Source of the DNA: Cohnella faecalis
GTDB taxonomy: Bacteria > Bacillota > Bacilli > Paenibacillales > Paenibacillaceae
Assembly: GCF_003570905.1 (NCBI RefSeq)
Contig: NZ_QXJM01000039.1
Location: 372,001 to 436,000, forward strand
Length of the DNA stretch: 64,000 nucleotides
Direction of reading: 5' to 3'
The translations under genes and the position numbers were made by a program. Numbering within the stretch: position 1 is the first letter of the stretch; the number at the start of each line of letters is the position of its first letter. Shown here piece after piece: positions 26,905 to 35,150 of this stretch. The notes under the pieces were generated by a model. That model made no database searches and was not told the origin of the DNA. It worked only from the letters and a program-made list of their open reading frames with translations.

Positions 26905-29562
26905 ATGAAAAAAAGTTTACCGGTACTTCTTTCCGCAGCACTCGCAGTTAGCGCGTTCGCGTCCTTCGCATCCGCTGCTGAACTGACAGCTCAAGAGAAA
27001 TTCGATGCACTGAAAGCTAAAGGTATCTTCGCAGGTCTTGCAAATGGAGAAGCTGGTCTTGACCAAAACATGACTCGCGCGCAATTCGCTCGCGTAGCCG
27101 GCCTCTTGAAAGGTCTGAACGTCGACGCTCAGCCTTCGGTCCAAACGTATTCCGACGTTCCTGCTGCTCACTGGGCTTACCAAGAAGTTGAAGCTGCTAC
27201 GGCTGCTAAACTTTTCGAAGGCAAAGGCGACGGCACGTTCGGTCCTCAAGACAACATTTCGGTTCAACAACTCGCAGTAGTTCTTGCTAAAGCTCTGGGC
27301 CTGACTCCGGTTGAAGGAGCAACGGTTGAAGGCGCGGACGCTTGGGCTGCTGGTTACATCAAAGCGGTTCAAAACGCTGGTTTCGTTCTTCCGACCAACT
27401 ACACGGCAAACGCTACTCGCGGTCTGCTTGTAGAAGCTTCCTACACGGCTGTTGATATCCTTAACCCTTCTACAATCGCAGTCGCTAAAACGTCCCAAAC
27501 GGGCGCTAAAAAGATCACGGTTGAATTCAACCGCGCTCTGACTACCGCTGAAGAAACCGCTCTGAAAGTGGAAGTTAAAAACGGACTTGTTCCTTACAGC
27601 TTCACTACGGCTGTAGCGGCTGACAAAAAATCCGCCGTTCTGGAATTCTCGTTCCTTCCTGCTGCTGACTACTCCGTTAAAGTTAACGACTTCGATGCAG
27701 TAACGGTTAAAGTTGTAGACGAAACCGTATCGAAGCTGGAAATTGCAACGGGCAGCGTGCAAAAAGTTGCTAACCAAAAAATTGATGTCGTTGCAACGAA
27801 CCAATTCGGCGAAAAAGTCGAAAATGCTTCTCTGACGACAACTGTTGTCGGCAAAGGTTCTACGATCGCTCTTTCCGGCGGAGCTTATGACCTTTCCGCA
27901 CTTGCTAAGGACGATGTGGTAATCGTTACGGCTACTCACCCTGCAACGGGTATTACCGCTACGAAAACTTTCAAAATTACTGACGCGTCCCAAGTAACGC
28001 AATTGTCGCTTGGACCGGTAGTTCCTTTGAAAGACAAAACTCGCATCACTTCGAAAGACGAAGGCCTCGTTCTTCCGTACTCCTTCAAAGATGCAGCTGG
28101 CAATGCATATAAGCTGCCTGCTGGCGAAGGTGAATACGAAGAGGGTTCCAACACTGTAAAAATTGGTGACTATCAGTTCATCATCAGCAATATCAAAATC
28201 GTTAATCCGGATTCCTTCTCTGTAGATGACGATGGCGTATTGACATTTGATGCTGTTGCAGCGACCCCAGCTCAATCCGAAGCTGGAACGGTTGTTATTA
28301 CGGTACTGAACGCAGCAGCTGGCGCTACTGCTAACACGTCCGTAAAAGTTGAAGAAGCACAAAAGGTTAAAACCTTCCAGTTGAGCGCTCCGAGTTCCAT
28401 TGTAGCGAAAGAGGAAGGCGTTAAATTCGCATTCGTTGCTGCTGACAACTATGGCGCACCGATCGATTCGAAGGAATTCGCTAAATCCGATACGAATTCC
28501 CAAGTTACGTTCACGACTAACCGCGGCGAAGCTGTTGTCGTAAGCAAAGGCTACAACTACAAGGGTGAATTGACCCTTACGTTTACGGATGGTGTTGGAG
28601 CTGCGGTAACGGGCACCACTACTGTATATGCTTGGATTGGCGGCGCTATTGCTAGCCAAGTAACGGTTGATCTGAAAGCCAAAGCAGTACCGAACAAAGT
28701 TTCCGTTGTTAAAGATCTTGCTTCGGTTTACGGTATTGCAGGTTCTGATGTAGTTGAACTTAGCTCCGTTAAAGTAATCGACAACTATGGTCGCGAAATG
28801 TCCGATCTCGGAGATGCTGATCTTGTTGTTCAATTGAAATCCGGTGCTACTACGGGTATCGTATCTTCTGCTGAGCTTCTGAATAACAAAATTGTGGGTG
28901 TTGCTGCTGGTTCCACGAAGCTGGAAATCGGTCTTGACCTCGATGGAGGCACGACGATCAGCAGCGGAACTTCCATCGATGTATCCGTAACTGTTGTTGC
29001 TGACGACAAAGTGGCTTCCTTCGCAGTTGAAGATCCAGGTCTGTTCTTCGCTAACGCAGACAACGATGAAGAAACCAATGCGAAAACGCTGACTCTGGTC
29101 GGCAAAACAGCAGAAGGCAAGAAAATCGCGATCGACCAAGGTCGTTACTTCACGGCTGTAACTTCTTCCGACACGACGCTCTTCAACACCGACTATGAGA
29201 CGGTTTGGTCTATCGCTAAAGGCGAAGCGACGATTACTTTCTGGAAAGACGCTAGCAAACTGGCTGAAGTTAAAGTAACTTCTTCCGATGCTAAAAAAGC
29301 GGCTAAATCCATTAAGTTTAAGGAAGCTGAGTACACGTACGCTGAGGAAGCAACGATTGACGTCGCTAGCTTGCTCGAAATTAAAGATCAATATGGCGCT
29401 GACTTCGGACCAACAGTGTACTTCTCTTCTTCCGATGCTACAAAAGTAGCATATGCAGACGGAGCGTGGAGTGCAGTTGCAGTAGGTACTGCTACAATCA
29501 CAGCTGTTACGTCTAACGGTCTGGTAGCTACTACAACCATCATTGTTAATGATCCTACCTAA
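26905..29562 (+). CDS. Probable major S-layer protein with N-terminal SLH domains
   Basis: The 885-residue product starts at ATG behind AAGGAGGAG and has a classic signal peptide (KKSLPVLLSAALAVSAFASF, cut after ASA). Three SLH repeats follow at about residues 30-185 (MTRAQFARVAGLLKG, HWAYQEVEAATAAKLFEGKG, WAAGYIKAVQNAG). The rest is repeated Ig/Big2-like beta sequence rich in Ala, Thr, Val and Lys. Codon choice differs from its neighbours (many GCT, AAA, GAA, GTT), as in very highly expressed genes. A second ATG in frame at 26830, with its own AGAGGGGG site, would add 25 residues ahead of the signal peptide. The strong terminator and long leader also support high expression. Confidence 0.88.
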   Translation: MKKSLPVLLSAALAVSAFASFASAAELTAQEKFDALKAKGIFAGLANGEAGLDQNMTRAQFARVAGLLKGLNVDAQPSVQTYSDVPAAHWAYQEVEAATAAKLFEGKGDGTFGPQDNISVQQLAVVLAKALGLTPVEGATVEGADAWAAGYIKAVQNAGFVLPTNYTANATRGLLVEASYTAVDILNPSTIAVAKTSQTGAKKITVEFNRALTTAEETALKVEVKNGLVPYSFTTAVAADKKSAVLEFSFLPAADYSVKVNDFDAVTVKVVDETVSKLEIATGSVQKVANQKIDVVATNQFGEKVENASLTTTVVGKGSTIALSGGAYDLSALAKDDVVIVTATHPATGITATKTFKITDASQVTQLSLGPVVPLKDKTRITSKDEGLVLPYSFKDAAGNAYKLPAGEGEYEEGSNTVKIGDYQFIISNIKIVNPDSFSVDDDGVLTFDAVAATPAQSEAGTVVITVLNAAAGATANTSVKVEEAQKVKTFQLSAPSSIVAKEEGVKFAFVAADNYGAPIDSKEFAKSDTNSQVTFTTNRGEAVVVSKGYNYKGELTLTFTDGVGAAVTGTTTVYAWIGGAIASQVTVDLKAKAVPNKVSVVKDLASVYGIAGSDVVELSSVKVIDNYGREMSDLGDADLVVQLKSGATTGIVSSAELLNNKIVGVAAGSTKLEIGLDLDGGTTISSGTSIDVSVTVVADDKVASFAVEDPGLFFANADNDEETNAKTLTLVGKTAEGKKIAIDQGRYFTAVTSSDTTLFNTDYETVWSIAKGEATITFWKDASKLAEVKVTSSDAKKAAKSIKFKEAEYTYAEEATIDVASLLEIKDQYGADFGPTVYFSSSDATKVAYADGAWSAVAVGTATITAVTSNGLVATTTIIVNDPT

Positions 29563-29577
29563 TACTGAAGCGAAAGA

Positions 29578-29613
29578 ACTTCCCCAAGGAATCTCCTTGG
29601 GGAAGTTTTTTTA
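29578..29613 (+). terminator. Strong terminator after the S-layer gene
   Basis: AACTTCCCCAAGGA and TCCTTGGGGAAGTT form a near-perfect long stem with a very small loop, followed by a T run. Confidence 0.95.
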
Positions 29614-29722
29614 TACTCAGCATTACATTCAGATGGAATGTGATGAAAATTTTGCATATAGCGAAACTATTGGAGCCCTTTAAGCGTTTATTAGTTACCA
29701 ACGTTTTTAGGGAGGAACAAAG

Positions 29723-31831
29723 TTGAAACTTCAGCTAACGAAGAATTTGATAAAGGTCGGATTGGCTGGCACATTGGTGTTTGGTTCCGTTACAGTATCT
29801 GGGGTATCTTCGTCATTTGCAGCAACGGCAGTCAAATCAGCGATACCGGCACCTTTGACCATTGCTAAAAACGTAACTGCGCAAGTAAAAAATGTGGAGC
29901 TCTTTACGCAAGACAAGGGTCTGTATTTGGTATATACCATTAATTACGTTAATAACGGTGCAAGTACGCTGCAGCTTGATGACTATTGGGCAAAAATTAA
30001 AACAACGAGTGGAAAAAGCTTTTCCATTAAAGTCGTCGACAAGGATAAAAAAATCACAACGGTTGCACCTAAGTCTAATGCAAGCATTACATATTATGCA
30101 GCGATAGATGAAGGGCTAACCCTAAAGAACCTCCGAGTAAATTTAATTAAGTGGGATTTTAACGTTGCTGGCTATATGAAAAACATAGGTACCTTTGACC
30201 TTGCTAAAGGATATGCACCGGCAGTTGCAGCTTATGAACCCATTACAATTGCTGCAAAAGAAACAAAACTAAAAACATCAATAAAAACAGTTCAATCGTC
30301 CGTCGATGATGAAGATAGAGTTATTGATATCTCTTATGTGATTGAAAACTTGAACACACGTGAATATAAAGCAGCAACCACACAGTTCTACGTAATGACT
30401 CCAGACGGCTCCATTTACTCTGCGGTAAACAGCGATCTTAAGGATTTGGTCGTTAAGCCGAAAGAACGAAAAACTATTTCTTTGAAGGCAACGCTTCCTA
30501 TAGATGTAAAAGCAACAGGCTTAAAACTAATTACAGGATATCAGAGTGAAGCGGACGGGATATTCATTCCTACGGCAGCCTATCAGGTTCCGAAAGCATC
30601 GGAGGTAGTTACTAATGTTGTTACCAAAATGACATATGATAACTACAACATTGAGATCCTTGGCTATTCTAGATTACCATCGGGAAGTCAGGATGCGTTG
30701 CAAGCAAACATCAAAGTAACTAATATTTCGAATGATGAACAAAAAGTTCCGTCGCTTAAAGCATCTTGGAAAATAAACGGTGTCGCGCAAGAAACGAAAA
30801 CTCCTGCACTGATTGCGGTTGATTCAAAATTACAGTTGTCCAAAGGAGAAAGTATTCAACTTGCGGCGACAATATTTATACCTTATACACTAACGCTTAA
30901 AGATGTAAGTATTAATCTAAAAGAAGTTGTGGATGAAAAAACGGAAGAAACAATCGGAAGCTTCAGATCCGATAAATATAATGTTTATAAGACGGCAGTA
31001 GATTCGACGGCAGCATTTACGCGAGTTGGGAGTAAATCCAATGTTGAGCTGCTAAAAGTTAGATCCAAGGATGATGGAAAACAGGTTAACATTTTTGGCG
31101 ATCTAGCTGTAACAAATCTTGAGTATCGACCAAACAGTCTACAGAAATATGGCATTTATCTGAAAGGGAAAGACGGCCAAATCTATCCTCTTGCGGTAGG
31201 TGAATATGAAGGTCAAGTCATTTCTAGCGGCAGAATAATTGTTCCGTTCACAGGCAAGGTTCCCTTGGCTGCCAAAGATAATGTGATGGATCTATTAATT
31301 ACCGAGTTATTGCCTAATACGGGGGATGCTTCAAATAAAGACAACACTGTTTCCTCGGAAATTTATAGTGTGACTGCCGAATGGACAGACTCCGCACCAA
31401 GCACGAAGTTCCATAACTTAGCAATAGGGAAATATGATTTTACGTTCGATAAATTCTATGCCTACCTGGATATGAGCAACTATGTGAGTGCAAATGGATT
31501 GAAATTAGATTTTGAGTATACGATGGTAGAAGATTCGAATGTAGATGATATGGCTGGAACTTATAAGCTAAGATTCGAGTTAGAAGATCAAGAGTCTGCA
31601 AAAGTCACTTTCGTCAAAGAATTTGCACTAAACGGCAAAGATAAAACTGACGAATTTGCTTCAAGCGGAACGATTAAGAAAACCATTCAATTCAATGATC
31701 CGGCTATACTGGACAAAATTACAAACTTCCAGGAATACAAGCTGTCGATATACTACACTATCAATGATCAAAAAGTACTTTTGGCACAAAAAACAATACC
31801 GTATTTTTATATTCAATGGATGAATCTGTAA
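29723..31831 (+). CDS. Exported protein of unknown function, A+T-richer than its surroundings
   Basis: The 702-residue protein starts at TTG behind AGGGAGGAAC. A signal peptide (LIKVGLAGTLVFGSVTVSG, cut near SFA-ATA) leads to three or four similar beta domains. Each has a strand of the type LVYTINYVNNGASTLQLDDY and a segment on applying or scaling forces such as SPKERKTISLKA; these recall telokin- or DUF4352-like extracellular modules, but I cannot assign a family. There is no SLH domain or catalytic motif. Codon use favours A/T-ending codons more than the flanking genes do, a possible sign of transfer or relaxed selection. It lies alone between two terminators. Confidence 0.75.
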   Translation: MKLQLTKNLIKVGLAGTLVFGSVTVSGVSSSFAATAVKSAIPAPLTIAKNVTAQVKNVELFTQDKGLYLVYTINYVNNGASTLQLDDYWAKIKTTSGKSFSIKVVDKDKKITTVAPKSNASITYYAAIDEGLTLKNLRVNLIKWDFNVAGYMKNIGTFDLAKGYAPAVAAYEPITIAAKETKLKTSIKTVQSSVDDEDRVIDISYVIENLNTREYKAATTQFYVMTPDGSIYSAVNSDLKDLVVKPKERKTISLKATLPIDVKATGLKLITGYQSEADGIFIPTAAYQVPKASEVVTNVVTKMTYDNYNIEILGYSRLPSGSQDALQANIKVTNISNDEQKVPSLKASWKINGVAQETKTPALIAVDSKLQLSKGESIQLAATIFIPYTLTLKDVSINLKEVVDEKTEETIGSFRSDKYNVYKTAVDSTAAFTRVGSKSNVELLKVRSKDDGKQVNIFGDLAVTNLEYRPNSLQKYGIYLKGKDGQIYPLAVGEYEGQVISSGRIIVPFTGKVPLAAKDNVMDLLITELLPNTGDASNKDNTVSSEIYSVTAEWTDSAPSTKFHNLAIGKYDFTFDKFYAYLDMSNYVSANGLKLDFEYTMVEDSNVDDMAGTYKLRFELEDQESAKVTFVKEFALNGKDKTDEFASSGTIKKTIQFNDPAILDKITNFQEYKLSIYYTINDQKVLLAQKTIPYFYIQWMNL

Positions 31832-31841
31832 CTAGAAAAGG

Positions 31842-31872
31842 CGATCTGGTAAATCCAGATCGTCTTTTTTTT
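31842..31872 (+). terminator. Terminator after the unknown exported protein
   Basis: CGATCTGG and CCAGATCG around a 5-base loop are followed by TCTTTTTTTT. Confidence 0.9.
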
Positions 31873-31944
31873 GCAACTGCAGTAACTTTTTAAGAATAGT
31901 CACGTTAAAATAAGATAGGCAGAAGTTCAAAGGAGTGTCTAGCG

Positions 31945-32448
31945 TTGAATAAAATGAACAAAAAAATTCTCCTTATTTCTTGTTTGGTAGTTTTTGTCCT
32001 TGCAGGTACGTTCTACTTTAAGTCTGTCGCCGAGGCAGATGTGAACGAATCAACCCCAGGACTTGCAGACGATCCAATCGTTACAAAAAGCTACGTCGAC
32101 AAGAAGGTCGCCGAGCTAGTGGCGGCCGAATTGGAGAAAATCGGTGCAGGCGGAGGTCAAGGTACGGGCACGATGGCTCAGCTGGAAGTCGTTAATGTGG
32201 CGCTTGGACAGAAGTTGACCATTGCAGCGGGCGGAGAGCTGATTGTTCGCACGGGAAAAGCGATCGCATTCAGCTCCGACACCAACGGTCTGTCCGATAT
32301 GACGGACGGCTTGGACATTAAGCCCGGCGCTGTAGTGGGCAACAACCATCTAATTCTGTTTCCACGGGACGGTCGGGGAGTGCACCCGGATCCGAAAGGG
32401 AAAGTCGGATTGACTGTCTTAGTTCGCGGCGGTTATACGTTAAAGTAA
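31945..32448 (+). CDS. Small conserved exported protein (DPIVTKSYVD motif), function unknown
   Basis: The 167-residue protein starts at TTG behind AAAGGAGTG. It has an N-terminal membrane or signal segment (KKILLISCLVVFVLAGTFYF), then DDPIVTKSYVDKKVAELV, which is probably a short coiled coil, then a Gly-rich hinge. A C-terminal beta domain reads LEVVNVALGQKLTIAAGGE and ends NNHLILFPRDGRG and VLVRGGYTLK. Similar proteins occur in Bacillota, but I know of no defined role. It converges on the SGNH/MBOAT pair, sharing a terminator with it. Confidence 0.72.
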   Translation: MNKMNKKILLISCLVVFVLAGTFYFKSVAEADVNESTPGLADDPIVTKSYVDKKVAELVAAELEKIGAGGGQGTGTMAQLEVVNVALGQKLTIAAGGELIVRTGKAIAFSSDTNGLSDMTDGLDIKPGAVVGNNHLILFPRDGRGVHPDPKGKVGLTVLVRGGYTLK

Positions 32449-32490
32449 TGGAACGGCACTAATAATAGCTATTATCCCGGTACAAAAAGA

Positions 32491-32528
32491 GAAGCTGTCG
32501 AGGCGCCAAGAGCCCGACAGCTTCTTTC
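32491..32528. terminator. Bidirectional terminator between convergent genes
   Basis: GAAGCTGTCG and CGACAGCTTC form a 10-bp perfect stem with TTTCATT on the plus side and a T run on the minus side. It lies between the plus-strand exported protein gene and the minus-strand SGNH gene. Confidence 0.85.
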
Positions 32529-32535
32529 ATTTGCT

Positions 32536-33546
32536 TCACTTTAACCATAACTCGGCAACTGACTTGCTTACGATAGCCGCTCCCTTGGGATTAAGATGGT
32601 TTGTATCCCGGAAATAAGTCGATAGAGGAAGTCCTTCGTTAGACATCATGTGAAATTCGGCGTCGTATTTCGAGGCAATCGCAGAAATGGTACGTTCATA
32701 CTGACTTCGTTCCTCGGGATACAGCTTTCGAATGGCCGTTTCGAATTCGGCGGAACGCGGGATTTGAAGAACGACGATGCGAACGCCGCGGTTATGCAAA
32801 GCGCTAAGCAACGCTTCAAAGGAGTCGGTCTGCAAGCCTTCCGGATCGTACTCCTCAAACCAACGTTTGGCGGTATCTTCCGCATAGGCCGCGGTCATGT
32901 GCTCGGGGTCGACCATCGTAACGGCGGCAAGACCGCCGGCTTTCCATTTGAACGGCTTGGATAATGTTCCTTTCAAGTAGGGATCGACGATTTTGGAGGA
33001 CCATGTCGTTCGCAAATCGAAAGCTTTGGATACCCACCCAAGCATCAACTCGCCATAATTATGACGGTCCATGACGGCGAGCCGATCATTAAAGCCCGCA
33101 TAGTACCGGAACATGTCCCCTTTGTCGATGCGATAAGAGTTGATTTGGTGCTCGTTAACTACGACGATCGCTTCTTGAAGACCGGTAAGCTTGCTTTCGT
33201 ACTTTAGATAGGTGTGATAGATATCGAAGGCTTTGCCGCCGCTCACGCTGAAGTTAAAAATCGTACCCGGGTCGCGGCCGCCGGCGGAACCCATAAGCTC
33301 GGGTCTAAGCGCGTCAATGCTTTGCGAATCGCCGAATACGGCCGTCGTAATGCGGCTGGTCTCCGCGTGCTTGAAGGATTGGTCCAATACGTCCAATTGA
33401 CCGATAAAGCTGTAGGGAGCCTTCCCGTAAAAGTCCAAATTCCGAAACACTCCAATTTCCGCGACCGCCCCAAGAACGACCAACCCGATCAAGCCCCAAC
33501 TAAGCCGTTTTCGCAGCTTTTTAGAATTGGAAATAAATGAACTCAT
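32536..33546 (-). CDS. SGNH-hydrolase-fold O-acyltransferase partner (AlgJ/DltD/PatB-like)
   Basis: The 336-residue protein has one N-terminal membrane helix (residues 15-33) and an exterior SGNH-type domain. The nucleophile block is GDSQSIDALRP (Ser74), and the Asp/His pair is in RDTNHLNPKGA near the C-terminus. Such proteins take an acyl group handed over by an MBOAT partner and put it on a wall polymer. Its start lies 26 bases inside the upstream MBOAT gene, so translation is coupled. In Bacillus anthracis PatA/PatB-type pairs acetylate the secondary wall polymer and help S-layer assembly; I infer the same here from the SLH-rich context. Confidence 0.85.
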   Translation of the reverse strand: MSSFISNSKKLRKRLSWGLIGLVVLGAVAEIGVFRNLDFYGKAPYSFIGQLDVLDQSFKHAETSRITTAVFGDSQSIDALRPELMGSAGGRDPGTIFNFSVSGGKAFDIYHTYLKYESKLTGLQEAIVVVNEHQINSYRIDKGDMFRYYAGFNDRLAVMDRHNYGELMLGWVSKAFDLRTTWSSKIVDPYLKGTLSKPFKWKAGGLAAVTMVDPEHMTAAYAEDTAKRWFEEYDPEGLQTDSFEALLSALHNRGVRIVVLQIPRSAEFETAIRKLYPEERSQYERTISAIASKYDAEFHMMSNEGLPLSTYFRDTNHLNPKGAAIVSKSVAELWLK

Positions 33547-34933
33547 ATTTATCTCCTTTGGAGTAGTAGATAAGGGCGAGAACTATCGCCAAATAGACAG
33601 CGCTGCGCAAAGGGAAAGGAACAAAGCGCCAAGCGCGTCCGACCGCTCCTTCGTATTTGCGAAGCAGAAATTCAGCTACGTGAATCGCGAACAATCCGAC
33701 AATGAGCAGAAACGTAGGATGAGCGACGACGTTGTCAGCATGTGCGTGAAGCATTTTCCAGGTCATATCCAGCGCCATTTCGATACTCGGAGCATGGAAG
33801 AACACCCAGGTCCACGTAATGATATGGAAAAAGACGAATACGGCGATAACCCGATATAAGCGACTTTTGCGAACGGCTGCTATCCAGCTAATGCGATTAA
33901 GACCAAGAGACATTCGATGCACAACTTGCAAGAGCCCGTGTATGCCTCCCCATGCCACGTAAGTCCACATTGCCCCATGCCATAATCCGCTGACAAGCAT
34001 AGCTCCAAAGAGGTTCAAGTAAGTGCGGACAGCCCCTTTGCGGTTGCCGCCTAGGCCGATGTAGACGTAGTCTCTTATCCAACGGGACAAGGTAATATGC
34101 CATCTGCGCCAGAACTCGCTCGGATCGCCGCTAAGGTAGGGGGACTTGAAATTGTCGGCGAATCGGACGCCGAGCATAATGCCGAGCCCGATAGCCATAT
34201 CCGTATACGCCGAGAAATCGTTATAGATGAAGAAGCTGAACGTATAGGAAGCAATCCAGGATTCGGTGCCGGTAAGGGCAGATCCTTTGTCGAAATATTC
34301 TTTTACGATAGGGGATAACTGATCGGCGATAACGAGCTTTTTGATGATTCCTAGCGTGAAGAGATATACACCGTATTTCATATCCGACCAGGAAATGCGG
34401 CGTTCAGGCAGTTTGTCCAATTGGGGGAACAGCTCATCGCCGCGCATAATCGGTCCTGCGATCAAGTGCGGGAACATCGAGACGAACACCCAGAACTTGA
34501 AGAACGACCGGGTCGGCTTTGAGTCCCCGCGCCTCACGTCGACTAAATAAGAAATAAACTCGAATGTGTAGAAGGATATGCCCAACGGCAGCACGATCGA
34601 TTCGGCGAAGGAGTCGGTCCAAGCGGTTTGGAAGCCGACGAGCTTCAGGTTATCAAGCGCAAACAGCGTGTATTTGAACAAAACCAGATTTAGCACGTTC
34701 GCGATGATTCCTACCCAGAACAACCATCTCCAACGAGGACGGGTCATAAGGTGAACGATGCCGAACGTCAATAGACACATCCCGAGGAACAGCACGATAA
34801 ACCCTTCGGGATGCGCGGCATAGAACAGGGCATTGGCTGCAGCTAACAAGAACAAACGCTGTCTTTTGAATATGAAGTACGGAATAAGCAGGGCGATCAT
34901 GAATACGATGAAATTCGGCGAATAAAAAAACAT
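33521..34933 (-). CDS. MBOAT family O-acyltransferase (AlgI/PatA-like)
   Basis: The 470-residue integral membrane protein passes acyl groups across the membrane. It has about ten hydrophobic helices, the FWRRWHITLSRWIRDYVYI block (His279) and the invariant His319 in SGLWHGAMWTYVAWGGIHG. Together with the overlapping SGNH gene it forms an acetylation pair. The family also includes AlgI (alginate) and DltB (D-alanine); no dltA or dltC is near, so teichoic acid alanylation is unlikely. Confidence 0.92.
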   Translation of the reverse strand: MFFYSPNFIVFMIALLIPYFIFKRQRLFLLAAANALFYAAHPEGFIVLFLGMCLLTFGIVHLMTRPRWRWLFWVGIIANVLNLVLFKYTLFALDNLKLVGFQTAWTDSFAESIVLPLGISFYTFEFISYLVDVRRGDSKPTRSFFKFWVFVSMFPHLIAGPIMRGDELFPQLDKLPERRISWSDMKYGVYLFTLGIIKKLVIADQLSPIVKEYFDKGSALTGTESWIASYTFSFFIYNDFSAYTDMAIGLGIMLGVRFADNFKSPYLSGDPSEFWRRWHITLSRWIRDYVYIGLGGNRKGAVRTYLNLFGAMLVSGLWHGAMWTYVAWGGIHGLLQVVHRMSLGLNRISWIAAVRKSRLYRVIAVFVFFHIITWTWVFFHAPSIEMALDMTWKMLHAHADNVVAHPTFLLIVGLFAIHVAEFLLRKYEGAVGRAWRFVPFPLRSAVYLAIVLALIYYSKGDKYEFIYFQF

Positions 34934-35150
34934 GTGAGCACCTCGGCAACGCTTCGATCGATTAGATGGCTTGCATGAGTATTATAGCGAATTTAGCCGA
35001 ATTTTCCTAAACCCGACCGATCTTAGGGAAATCTTTAGCTAGCAATTTCAAACTCTCTGTATATACAATACTTGGAAGATGGTATAGTTGAAGCGTTTAA
35101 TAGATTTACTTGGTTCTAGTATGAATTTATGGTTCGGAGGAGAAGTGCAA

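Noticed and set aside
32536-34933. dlt operon for teichoic acid alanylation
   Set aside because: The MBOAT and SGNH genes resemble dltB and dltD, but no dltA or dltC is present; an acetylation pair fits better.
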